DNA from: an uncultured Clostridia bacterium
GTDB taxonomy: Bacteria > Bacillota > Clostridia > TANB77 > CAG-508
Direction: 5' to 3'
DNA: 64,000 nucleotides
Assembly: GCA_949443285.1 (NCBI GenBank)
Contig: CASSLW010000002.1
Location: 62,001-126,000 of the forward strand
Positions 54,673 through 64,000 of the stretch are shown here, in pieces (position 1 is the first letter of the stretch; each line of letters starts with the position of its first letter). Under the pieces are notes generated by a model that was not told the origin of the DNA, searched no databases, and saw nothing but the letters and a program-made list of their open reading frames with translations. The position numbers were made by a program, and so were the translations under genes.

Positions 54673-55390
54673 TTTTTGTTATCTCCATAAATATTTCTTC
54701 TAAAGAAGTATTATTATTGAATTCTTCTTTTATTTTATTATAATCTCCTAAAAGAACTATTTTTCCATTATCTATTATTGCAATTTTATCACATAACTTC
54801 TCTGCAACTTCTAATACGTGTGTAGAAAAGAATACTGTATTACCTTGTTTAGCATGTTGTCTCATTTTTTCTTTTAATATAAAAGAAGCTTTAGGGTCTA
54901 ATCCTGTCATAGGTTCATCTAAAATCCAATTTTTAGGATTATGTAGTAAAACACCTATAACAATAATCTTTTGTTTCATTCCATGTGAATATGTTTCAAT
55001 TTTGCTGCTCAATGCTTCGTACATATTAAATTCTTTCGATAATTCTTCTATTTTACTTTTTCTCAAATTTACAGGTACTTGATACATATCTGCTATAAAA
55101 TTTAAGTATTCAATTCCTTTTAGTTTTAAAAACATCTCTGGATTATCTGGTACAAGCCCCATCTGTTTTTTTGCTTCTACTGGTTGTTTGGTTATACTTT
55201 TACCATCTATAAAAATATCACCTTCATCTACATTTAATATTCCTGTTATCATTTTAATTGTAGTGGTTTTTCCCGCACCATTTGGTCCTAAAAATCCAAA
55301 TATTTCTCCATCTTCAATTTTTAAGTTTATATTGTTTATTACCTTTTCATTTTTTTTATAACTTTTTGAAATGTTTTTTAATTCTATCAT
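54653..55390 (-). CDS. ABC transporter ATP-binding protein
   Basis: ATPase partner of the permease. Walker A GFLGPNGAGKTTTIKM near residue 35, signature YSHGMKQKI near 135, Walker B NWILDEPMTGLDPKAS near 155. Length 245. The first gene of a two-gene unit. AGGAGGTAC precedes the ATG. Confidence 0.95.
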   Translation of the reverse strand: MIELKNISKSYKKNEKVINNINLKIEDGEIFGFLGPNGAGKTTTIKMITGILNVDEGDIFIDGKSITKQPVEAKKQMGLVPDNPEMFLKLKGIEYLNFIADMYQVPVNLRKSKIEELSKEFNMYEALSSKIETYSHGMKQKIIVIGVLLHNPKNWILDEPMTGLDPKASFILKEKMRQHAKQGNTVFFSTHVLEVAEKLCDKIAIIDNGKIVLLGDYNKIKEEFNNNTSLEEIFMEITKNDKKNN

Positions 55391-55439
55391 ATGTACCTCC
55401 TGTTTTATATATTATATATAATTACATTTAAATATGCAA

Positions 55440-55474
55440 TAAGGAGATTACAAATAAATGTAATCCCCTTATAT
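55440..55474 (-). terminator. Terminator of the type IV secretion operon
   Basis: AAGGAGATTACA (55441-55452) pairs with TGTAATCCCCTT (55459-55470) with one mismatch, just past the stop of the last gene of the operon. Confidence 0.75.
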
Positions 55475-56782
55475 TTACTCCATACTAAATGACATTACGA
55501 AGTCTGTTCCTTCTTTTAATTGCATTATAACTGTCAATTTTTTCTGTTCTGCATTTTCGTTATTTCCGTCTTTTACGCCTAACTCGTAAATAAATACGTT
55601 TCCCTCTTTTTTTACTTCATTATGTTCTAATACATTATTTTCATACATATTATTTTTTACATAATTTTCAAAGTCTTGCTGTGTTGGCATATTATTTCTT
55701 TTAAATACTTCATCTAAAAGGTTATATCCATATTTATAGTCTTTTTCATTTATAGCATTTATAAATTTCTCAATATTCATACCTACTTTTTCTTGTGCAT
55801 TTGCTTTATTATATTTTTCTGTGAACTCTGGCAAATCAACTGTATATGTGTCTAGTAAAATTTCTACATCTGTTGATGTTTTATTTCTAAAAATAGAGTA
55901 TCTTCCGTGATTGTCTATACATACATATTGTGTATAATCTTCAAGTCTATCTACTTTATACTTTGTTAGAAACATTGTTGATAATCTTTCATAATTGTCT
56001 TCTATATATTTTACATATCCTTGATAATCACCAAACTTTTTACTTTTGTACTTTTCTTCAAACATATTGTATAGTTTTTCACTTTTTCTTAAAATTAACA
56101 ATTTTAAATTATTAAACTTTTCTTTTGCTATTTCTTGTTCGTTCATTATAGTTGGTTCAAAAGTATTTCCATTATTTTTCCCTATTTCTTCTTCCGTATT
56201 GTTTATTTCAACTTTTTCATTAGTTGATATTGGTTCTATAGAAAATGTATTGTTTCTATGGTCTATATTTACAAAAAGTTGAATGTCGGAATATTTCTCA
56301 TTGTTCATCATATATATTAATGCTCCACTGACTAAATATTTATCTACTCCCATTCCTTCTGAAATTTCCATATCATATGGCACAAATGTTACTGCCTCAT
56401 TTATATCTGGAACATATTCATATATTTTTTCTACTGTTATGTTTTCTTTTTCTATATATTCTTTACTTATCAAATTATATATACTTTCTTTTACAGATTT
56501 TTCTTCAGCAAAGCTTTCTCCTGTTCTTGTCATATAATTATTTTTATTTAATAATCCATAATATCTTCTTATTAAATTTGTAACTTCATAATATTCTTCT
56601 TCATCTATCTCTGTCTGCTTTTCTCCTTCCTGCTTATCTTCATCTGATTGATTAGTTTCTATATATACTGGTTGCTGTTTGCCTTTCTTATTTAATAATA
56701 ATATTAAACCTACTATTATAATGACAGTAATAATGACCATACTTATTATTAAGAATAACATTTTATTTGATTTTACTTTCAT
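55475..56782 (-). CDS. Hypothetical membrane-anchored protein of the secretion operon
   Basis: About 435 residues: a membrane segment (about 9-28), an acidic linker, and two regions each resembling small NTF2-like folds (VTNLIRRYYGLLNKNNYMTR near 65 and FINAINEKDYKYGYNLLDEV near 325). Such modules occur in VirB8/TcpC-type conjugation proteins. Last gene of the leftward operon, eight bases after the preceding one. I infer a structural role in the secretion machine. Confidence 0.65.
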   Translation of the reverse strand: MKVKSNKMLFLIISMVIITVIIIVGLILLLNKKGKQQPVYIETNQSDEDKQEGEKQTEIDEEEYYEVTNLIRRYYGLLNKNNYMTRTGESFAEEKSVKESIYNLISKEYIEKENITVEKIYEYVPDINEAVTFVPYDMEISEGMGVDKYLVSGALIYMMNNEKYSDIQLFVNIDHRNNTFSIEPISTNEKVEINNTEEEIGKNNGNTFEPTIMNEQEIAKEKFNNLKLLILRKSEKLYNMFEEKYKSKKFGDYQGYVKYIEDNYERLSTMFLTKYKVDRLEDYTQYVCIDNHGRYSIFRNKTSTDVEILLDTYTVDLPEFTEKYNKANAQEKVGMNIEKFINAINEKDYKYGYNLLDEVFKRNNMPTQQDFENYVKNNMYENNVLEHNEVKKEGNVFIYELGVKDGNNENAEQKKLTVIMQLKEGTDFVMSFSME

Positions 56783-56790
56783 AACTCCTC

Positions 56791-57201
56791 CTATTTATAG
56801 TTATAAAATTGATATGTATTTTTATCTAAATTAATATCTACAATTACTTTTGTTTTATAAGTATCTTTTGCTTGTATTTTCAAAGTAAGTATATTACCTT
56901 TATCCCTTTCTTCTATAAATATGAATGAACTCTTTCCATAATCTACCAAATTGTTTCTATATGAATATTCCTTTAGTTTATTAATAAACTCTTTTGTATC
57001 TTTTATTTTTTCTCTTGTCTCTACAGGAATTCCTTCTATAACTAAATCAATTCCATTTACATTATTTTGATATATTTCTTCTTCCTCCAATTTACTTTCT
57101 CTTGTAATATCATATTGTTTTCCTTTACTTTTTATTATAAACATAAAAACAATAATTATAATAAACATTATTATTGACAATATGAGTAATATTTTCTTCA
57201 T
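56791..57201 (-). CDS. Small hypothetical anchored protein of the secretion operon
   Basis: 136 residues with an N-terminal membrane segment (about 4-24) and a short exported domain of mixed strands (DIKEFINKLKEYSYRN-like region, then LTLKIQAKDTYKTKVIVD). No family recognised. It is 17 bases from the wall-hydrolase gene and eight bases from the next gene, so it is clearly part of the operon. Confidence 0.65.
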   Translation of the reverse strand: MKKILLILSIIMFIIIIVFMFIIKSKGKQYDITRESKLEEEEIYQNNVNGIDLVIEGIPVETREKIKDTKEFINKLKEYSYRNNLVDYGKSSFIFIEERDKGNILTLKIQAKDTYKTKVIVDINLDKNTYQFYNYK

Positions 57202-57218
57202 ATATCTCTTTCTCCTAA

Positions 57219-60200
57219 CTATCCTATTATAGTAAAGCTAAAATCTTTATGTGGCCATATATAATTTCGTAGGTTATGCCATTGACTACCTGGAGCACTT
57301 GGATGATTTGGGTCACGAACAAAAGTATTTCCATTTTGATATCCTAGTAAACATACATAGTGACTTCCACTATAAAATACCGTTCCTACTAATGGGGCAG
57401 CTACTGCTTTTCCATCCTTAAGTGCTTTCTCTACTTCATCGACCGAATTCGTACTTTTTGCATTTAACCCCCAATTTCTTGCGCAAGCTTCTATCGCCGC
57501 TGATCCACAACCATACATTCCTCTAGTATTATACAAACCTTTACTATATGCATATTGGCATGTCTGATCAGGAGTAACTTGTTTGCCTGTAAGTGCTGTA
57601 ATTGCAATAGCTGCTGTTGTTGGACCACATCCTGTATTTGCTACTGTATGTCCTCCAAACCTCATTTGTGCCCAAGTACCTTGCCATTGACAATAATTTG
57701 GTGAACTTTCAACATTTCCTATTTTGCCACCTGTAAAAGATTCTAATGGTCTATCCTTAAATTGATTATAATATTCCCTAGCTTTTCCTCCTCTTTTTGC
57801 TCTTGCATCTGCTCCAATGTTTAATGGTCGTTCAAAACTCCCCATAAATTCAACTGCTGCTGTTTCTGGGTCACTTGCATTTATCCATCCATTTCTTGAA
57901 TATCCATTGTACGTCATAAATCCGCATCCTGCAAATCCGTCTGCTCCACCACTTTCGCTTAACTCTCCTAATAAAAATTCTATTTGAATTTCTGCATCTT
58001 TCCACTCTTTTCCTTTTGATTGAGCATAAGCAAAAAGTTGCTCTCTTCTTCCATAAGACCATTGAATAAGTCCACGTCCTTGATATGGAGGTCCTTGTTC
58101 TTCTGCATCTAATCTAAATCCAGATTCAGCATAAATATTTCCCATTACTCCTGCTGTTGCTTCTGCACTATATCCTGCACTTCTTAAAGCATACCAAACT
58201 TTTTCTTCTGTAGTATTTCCCATTATTCCATCTACACTAGTAAAGTTTGCTGGGTCAAATATAGAAAAATCAAATTCTGTAATTCCATAATCGGTTCCTG
58301 TAGCTTTATATAGTAAATATTTTGTTAAATCAACCATATCAGCAAGATCATTTTCTTCTATTTCTAGCATTTCAAATAACCATGATGCAGCATTTAAAAT
58401 ATTTCTCTTTGCTTTTTGATTTGATACAAGTAAGGTAACAAAATTCTTTTCTTTATATTTAAATTTATCTGGACCTATTTCTGATTTTTTCAAAGTAACT
58501 TTTTCAGTCTTTTCTCTTAATTCTGCAACATCAGAAACATATTTAATTGTGTCTGTTATTGTTGTATTATCTTGACTACTCTCCACAGACGTCCTATATT
58601 TTGTTATAAAACTTGTTATTTCTTTGCATTCACTATTTGCTGCTGAAAGTACCCCTAATGGATCATTCTGGTCTTCTCTATCTGGAATTGGATCAACATT
58701 TACAGGAGTCACACCACTTCCACCTATCGTTGTTTGTCCTTTCTCATATTTATAATTCTTGTTATAATCTACTATCCATACATTTGCTTTAGTTAATGCC
58801 ACATCTAATGTATTAGTTTGAGTAACAACTATTTTTGTTGAAGAATAATTTTGCTCTGTATTTCCATTAGCGTGTTTCATATATACGCTTCCATCTTCTT
58901 TTAGTCCTCTTACCCTAGAAGTCATATTGGTATTTTCTGTATATGAACGTACAGTTATATCTTTTGTGGTTGTCAAATTATCATTAATTGTAATTACTAT
59001 CTCACTATTATATACTAAGTCAGCTAAATCCATTACAAAATCTTTATCTTCACTTAATGTCAACAAATCCCATAAATAATTAAATGGCATTGTATATGCT
59101 TTGACCATATCATAGTAATTTATACTTTGTTCTGTCATTTCATACTGAACAAAAGAATAAGGTGCTTCGCCAGGAATATTGGTCTCAAATGATGTTGATA
59201 TTTCTCTCCATGTAGCTACTTTTACAACATATTTTGCATTACCTGATGAAGAACTTCTACCACTAAATGATGGTGCATTTCTAGGGTTTGCAAATTGAAG
59301 ATTTGTAGGATATTTAGCTCTAAATTCTTCTATAGAACATGTCATTCTAGCCCATTCTGCTCCATTAACATTTCCTTCTTGTGTAGTAATTGTACTTCCA
59401 TCATATGCAACTACAACTCCTACGTGTCCAGCAGAACTCATTGCCCAGCCACCCATTCCACAAGAGAAAATTGCTCCAACTCTTGGTTCTGTCTCTAAAA
59501 CAAATTCATCTCCGATGGTGTGCTACTAATTCTTCTGCATTAGTACATCCGTTTCCCCTAAATCCTGGATCATATCCATAAATTTCATAAAATTTCCCCC
59601 ATGCAAACCATGTACATTGCCCTCTAAGTCCCACTTGTGCAAATGGATTTAAAGATGTATATGGAGCTGAATTAACATCTGGGTCAACATCTAAATTAGT
59701 ATTTGTTGTCGTCTTATTATCATCTTTTTTCTTGTTATCTTTCTTATCATTATCTTTCTTTTCAGAGTTGCTAGATGTTCCTACAATTTGTGATGAAATA
59801 TTTTCTACCATCTTATCATATTTTCCTAAATGTAATCCATCACCAGCTGACATATCTGCTTTCAAATATCCATTTGAATCAATATATCCATCTGTTGTAT
59901 CTATATAATAGACTTTGTCTTTTCCCTCACAATATTCTTTGATAGTTTTGTTATATGCACTTATACTCTCATTCATAGCTTCTGGTGTACGTCCAGGATA
60001 TCCATATGCTTGTCCTACTGGTAAAACTCTTTGTATGTAAATATTAGTATTACTATATTTTTCAACTAACTTATCAATTAATTCTTTCATACTAGATGTA
60101 TCACTTGGATTATTAACACCTAATAATACACATACACCTTTTACTTGTCCCGCATCAGGTAACTCAGAAAAATGTTGAAGCCAATAATTAGCAGCCTTTC

Positions 60201-61641
60201 CTATTTCAGCTTTATATGTAGCACTACTTAGAGCTTGCTTGTTTGTATCATTTAATTGTGCATCTCTTAATCCTACTGTTATTGAATCTCCTATAAATAA
60301 GAAGTTATCTAGTGAACCAACTTTTGCTGCACTGCTACTACTAGATGCTGTGTTTTTTTCTATTGTAAAATGTGATAAAGCTTTTTCTTTTGCTTCTTCA
60401 GAACCTGTCCTTTTATACTCTTCTATGTATTTTCTAAAATCTTCTGGTTTTGCATATGTCATTGTAATATTTTTTGAATTCTTTTTCCAATCTCCACTAT
60501 CCGTATTTTGTGCATATCCTTTTTCATTTAGCCATTGTTCGAAACCAGAAGTTTCTCCTGTTGTAGTTCCCTCTCCTAGGGCAGAAGCACGCACTTTTTC
60601 ATATAAAGATTTAGCTTCATCATAATTGGCTCTTCCCTCTGCAATATTAGCATTTCCTATTCTAAATACTCTATTTTCATTTACAGATATAGTTATCATA
60701 TCATTTTTTTCAGTTAATTTCGAAAATTGAGTATTGGCAAAAAAGCTATCTTTGCCTACTATTACTCCCCCTACATTATAATTACCTTCTGAATCTTTAC
60801 TAACCTTACATTTATGCTCTTTTTTACCTTCTAAATCATATATTACATCTTCTACTTTAGTATAGTCTTCTTTATTCTCTGATTCACTAATTATCTGTTC
60901 GCCTATTTTTATTTTTTTGCTATCTAACCATTTTATTACTATTTTCTTACCTGATTGTGCATATTTTTCTAATTCACTATCTAATAATTCAATTTTAATG
61001 TTTTCCAATTTTCCTATATTATAACTGCCATCATCATTTTTCTTCACTAAGTACTCACATTTTTCTTTCTTTGCTTCGTCTTCCTTATCTTTTTGTTCCT
61101 TTTCCTTTTTGTATTGTTCATATTCCTTTTTGAATTCTTCTAGCATTTCTTTTGTTAATCTATAATTGCCTTCAATTATATTTCTTTTAAATTTTATAAT
61201 CCCTTGTGAGCTTTTTTCTTCTGGATTTAATATCATTGACCAATTAATTTTGGTATCTGGATTAGTTCTAGTGTCTGGATATTGTGTTACTACTTCTGCA
61301 TTCATTAACTTTGCTAATTCTTTTGAGTCTTTTAAATATGTTACAACTCTACTATTATTAGCTTTTAATTTGTCCCATAATTCTTGTGCTGTATATTCTG
61401 AAGATAACATTCCGTCTTCTCCTACTGTAATACTATTTGTATATTGTTTGGCTCCAAACATAGGACTTGCCCAGTCATCTTCTTTGTATGTACCATCATC
61501 TACAGTTATAAAATATACACACGCCGCTAATAAAACTATGACTAAAATAATGCATAGCACTGGTATTAATATTGGTATTAACGCTGCTTTTATTGCTTTT
61601 TTTGCTACTTTTAGCATTTTCTTCACAATTTGTTCATCCAT
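57219..61641 (-). CDS. Multi-domain cell-wall hydrolase of the secretion system, decoded through a +1 shift at CGG
   Basis: About 1473 residues once the frames are joined. In order: a membrane segment (about 15-45), a charged region, an SGNH-type hydrolase (FLFIGDSITVGLRD near 450 and DGLHLGKYD near 620), a CHAP amidase, a long spacer, a phage-tail-lysozyme-like domain (GNIYAESGFRLDAEEQ, GRGLIQWSYG near 1160), and a C39-like peptidase (NTGCGPTTAAIAI near 1350, with HYVCLLGYQ and RDPNHP). The frame breaks in CHAP between its Cys (GQCTWFAWGKFYE) and His (SAGHVGVVVAYDG). Codon 710 (59512-59514) is CGG; skipping its C turns AHHRR-stop into AHHGDEFVLETEPRVGAIF. Such enzymes open the wall for Gram-positive conjugation machines. 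Confidence 0.87.
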
Positions 61642-61650
61642 AGTTATCTC

Positions 61651-62610
61651 CTATATTTTTATTTTTATAACTTCTGCGCCTACTACTCCCCTATTTATAT
61701 GTCCGTCATAATCTAAAATTACTCCTGAAAAAACTAAATTTTTTATATCTTTTGTAGAACTATATCTACTATAATATTTTATATCTATTGTTCTTTCTAC
61801 TCCTTTGTCTAGTATTAGTAATTCTTTTGGTATTTCGTGTGTATATGCTGGGTATTTTACATCGTTTTTGTCTTCTATATACATCGTTTTTTCGTTATAT
61901 AAATTATCTAAAGCTATGTTTTCTTGTCTCTTATTCTTTACAGTAATATTATAGCTTTCATATTCCATATATGTATCTGCATAATTTAGTGTTATAACGA
62001 TGTCTTTTTCTTCTTTAGTCTTATTTATTTCTCTTCTTCCAATATAATTGTTTATATTCAATCTATATTCATCATTTACTTTCTTTACAGTTATATAATC
62101 CTGTTTAACAATTCCATTATTTGATTTGCCCGTAGAAAGCATATCTGGAATTATATCTACTTTATATGTATCTCTATTCCAATTTTCCACTTCAAATGAT
62201 ACTCTTTCACTTTCAAATACATTTTCATAATAGAATTCTCTAAAGTCTTTTACTGATGCGTACATCTCTTCTTTGCATTCATCTGTTAGCATATTATATG
62301 CCTCTTCTAATTTTTGATTTTTGCAATTCTCTAAAAATTGCTTTATTGTACCAACTTCATTATTTAGTTTTGTTTTTGATAAACCTTCTCCTGTTAATAC
62401 CGATTTATCTGTATTTATTTGTACTTGTTCGTTACTCTCACTATTTACATTGATAGTATTGTTTGTTTCGTTTTCTTCAATTTTTTCTTTGTTGGCTTTT
62501 CCTACAAAGTAATTTGTTACTTGTAATATTATAAGAAAGAAGGCTATAATTATTATAACCCACCATATTCCTTTCCTGTTTTGATTATATAGTCGTCTTA
62601 GATTATTCAT
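61651..62610 (-). CDS. VirB8/TcpC-like secretion system protein
   Basis: About 319 residues: a cytoplasmic start, one membrane segment (about 15-35), a linker, an NTF2-like domain (about 95-185; FLENCKNQKLEEAYNMLTDE), and a second beta-rich domain. This layout is that of TcpC-type conjugation proteins, the Gram-positive counterpart of VirB8. It lies nine bases upstream of the wall hydrolase and is cotranscribed. Assigned by layout and context rather than by clear sequence identity. Confidence 0.65.
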   Translation of the reverse strand: MNNLRRLYNQNRKGIWWVIIIIAFFLIILQVTNYFVGKANKEKIEENETNNTINVNSESNEQVQINTDKSVLTGEGLSKTKLNNEVGTIKQFLENCKNQKLEEAYNMLTDECKEEMYASVKDFREFYYENVFESERVSFEVENWNRDTYKVDIIPDMLSTGKSNNGIVKQDYITVKKVNDEYRLNINNYIGRREINKTKEEKDIVITLNYADTYMEYESYNITVKNKRQENIALDNLYNEKTMYIEDKNDVKYPAYTHEIPKELLILDKGVERTIDIKYYSRYSSTKDIKNLVFSGVILDYDGHINRGVVGAEVIKIKI

Positions 62611-62638
62611 AATTACTAACCTTCCTTCCGTTTTTATG

Positions 62639-64000
62639 TTAGTTTAAGTCTTTTTTCATTTTATTAAAGTCTTTTGCTAATCCCATTACTTCTTTAGCCG
62701 CTACTCTTGCATCTTTTTCAGACATATTTTGTTTTTCTTGAAATCTTCTTGTCCATTCATTTTCCCAGTCTTTTGATTTTAGTCCTTTATATTCACTTCC
62801 CATTTCATTTGCTGCTTTTACTACTGCTGCTCCTTTTGTATAATTGTCTACCTTGCTATTTTCTGATTGCATCATTTTTATTACTGCTTGCATATCTTTT
62901 TGGTCTGTTACACCATTGCTATATAAGTTATCAAAGTGTCCATCTTTTTCAAGAATTTCATTAACTTCGTCTTTGTTAAAGTTAGCTCTAAGAGATTCTT
63001 TAGATTCTCTTTTAGCATTCTTAAGATCTTTTGCTTTCAGTTGTTCTTCATATTTTCTGCTATCATTGTAATCATTTGAGAATCCCTGTTTAAAAGTTTG
63101 TGGATTAAATCTTTGCGTCATTGTATTATCTACTTTATTAGCTATTCCTCTTGACATGCCTCCACCTATAGTTCCACCTAAGGCTCCACCACTTGCTGTA
63201 TAGCTCATTACTTTACCAAAATCTCCTTGTGCTGCCCCTGCTGCTAGCCCTATTGTTGTTCCTGCTGCTACTCCCATCATTTTTCCTGTACCTCTAATCA
63301 ATGTACCTGGTGCTTTAACAGCTGCTCTTTTTGCACTTTGTCCTATTCCACTCAATGTAGCTCCGCTAAACCTTTTAGCTTTTCCCCAAGTATTTTTTAT
63401 TGTTCCTTTTATCTTCTTTTTCATTGTTGGTTTAGATAAATTACTTGATTGTATCCTTCCTTGTAGAGCTCCTTCTTCTTGTTTTCCGTCTTGGCTCTCA
63501 AATGAATTATTTTGAAAATCGCTACTTTCGTTATTATTTTCTGTTGTTTCTGATAAGTCTTGTTTTGGCATATCAATTTTTTCTTCTTGTTGATCTGGTC
63601 CAGGTAGCATATCAGTATTATCTTTTAGCTGACTTTGTTCTATATTTTTCTCTTCCAAAGTATTATTCTGTTCTTCTTTTGAAGCTTTATTTCCAGCAAA
63701 TGCATCTTCAACACTAATATCGTTTTTAAATCTAGGCTTTTTATTGTCTGCTGAAGGAAGTTCTCCTGCTTTTCCACCTGAACCATCGCCTTTAAATTTT
63801 GGTGGCTTAGGTTTAAAAAGGCTTCCTGCTGCCATTGTTAAGGCTGCTCCTGCTGCCATACTTCCCGCTGTTGAAGATTTTTCAAATCCAAAGAAGCTTC
63901 TTAGTATTTTTTCTGCTGGTATCATAAATCCCATTGCAATTAAAGAATAGAAAACATTTGTTGAAGATAGTTCTATTGCTGAGGTTATTAAAACATAATA
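62639..64000 (-). CDS. VirB6/TrbL-like membrane protein (partial, N-terminus beyond window)
   Basis: The frame stays open to the right edge, so the N-terminal membrane part is missing; the last membrane helices run to about GFMIPAEKILRSFFGF. Then come Ala/Gly-rich stretches (SMAAGAALTMAAGSLF), a proline-rich linker and a long Gln/Ser/Asn-rich cytoplasmic tail with more Gly/Ala hairpins (GGALGGTIGGGMSRGIA). The VirB6/TrbL-like core proteins of Gram-positive conjugative elements look like this. First visible gene of the operon. Confidence 0.7.
   Translation of the reverse strand, partial: YYVLITSAIELSSTNVFYSLIAMGFMIPAEKILRSFFGFEKSSTAGSMAAGAALTMAAGSLFKPKPPKFKGDGSGGKAGELPSADNKKPRFKNDISVEDAFAGNKASKEEQNNTLEEKNIEQSQLKDNTDMLPGPDQQEEKIDMPKQDLSETTENNNESSDFQNNSFESQDGKQEEGALQGRIQSSNLSKPTMKKKIKGTIKNTWGKAKRFSGATLSGIGQSAKRAAVKAPGTLIRGTGKMMGVAAGTTIGLAAGAAQGDFGKVMSYTASGGALGGTIGGGMSRGIANKVDNTMTQRFNPQTFKQGFSNDYNDSRKYEEQLKAKDLKNAKRESKESLRANFNKDEVNEILEKDGHFDNLYSNGVTDQKDMQAVIKMMQSENSKVDNYTKGAAVVKAANEMGSEYKGLKSKDWENEWTRRFQEKQNMSEKDARVAAKEVMGLAKDFNKMKKDLN

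Noticed and set aside
55475..64000. Complete integrative conjugative element
   Set aside because: No integrase, relaxase or attachment repeats are visible, and virD4 lies far away; only part of a machine can be supported.

Overview
The window is low-GC DNA (visibly well under 35% G+C, genes dominated by A/T-ending codons) from an endospore-forming member of the Clostridia, most likely an uncultivated gut-type lineage. The evidence is the sporulation and germination set (spoIIR behind a perfect sigma-F promoter, spmA/spmB, sleB/ypeB, two CotF-like coat proteins, an AbrB/SpoVT regulator, a GerMN protein) beside Firmicute core genes (mecA, pcrA, prfA, dnaX-ffs-recR, ddl-murF, murA, walJ-rlmH). 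The family-level placement is inference.

Layout. 1-4.6 kb: radC (cut by the edge), a DUF4321 protein, mecA, an M23 peptidase, coat proteins and an Rpn-type nuclease. 4.6-5.7 kb: a pilin-like surface protein whose C-terminal domain looks like the variable region of a diversity-generating retroelement. 5.9-17.4 kb: pcrA, a DUF4143 ATPase, a ZIP metal transporter, a Nudix hydrolase that looks foreign, prfA, and a yhaN/yhaO repair pair. 17.5-20.3 kb: a VirD4-type coupling protein with two small companions. 20.4-33.8 kb: J-domain protein, ddl, murF, a VanW protein, sleB/ypeB, a glycolipid glycosyltransferase, recR, ybaB, dnaX, SRP RNA and tadA. 33.8-34.2 kb: a candidate par/Fst-like type I toxin-antitoxin locus and tRNA-Arg(CCU). 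34.3-55.4 kb: ttcA, sugar-phosphate enzymes, spoIIR, murA, walJ, rlmH, spm genes, rsmI, a giant 2-hydroxyacyl-CoA dehydratase, a patatin and an ABC exporter. 55.4-64.0 kb: a leftward operon for a Gram-positive type IV secretion/conjugation machine, including a 1473-residue multi-domain wall hydrolase.

The main observation concerns translation. Five genes (ZIP transporter, virD4, an unknown virD4 neighbour, recR, the secretion-system wall hydrolase) are each interrupted at one point, and at every one the zero-frame codon is CGG. Skipping the C (or reading CGGN as a four-base codon) restores the conserved protein with a glycine: the VirD4 P-loop, the ZIP GELVPE motif, the RecR C-terminus, the CHAP domain. 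By a manual two-strand scan, CGG occurs in frame at only seven places in roughly 18,000 codons. Five are these sites; the other two are both in the Nudix gene. Dozens of CGG triplets in the other two phases of intact genes cause no disruption. This resembles the +1 decoding of AGGY as glycine in Perkinsus mitochondrial cox1, but here in a bacterium.

Other notable structure: a dispersed family of hairpins with several unrelated stems and one conserved GGGAC-type loop, which repeatedly supply stop codons or C-terminal codons to adjacent genes; two A7 runs where a -1 shift is needed; and a 33-bp tandem repeat upstream of the DUF4143 ATPase gene.
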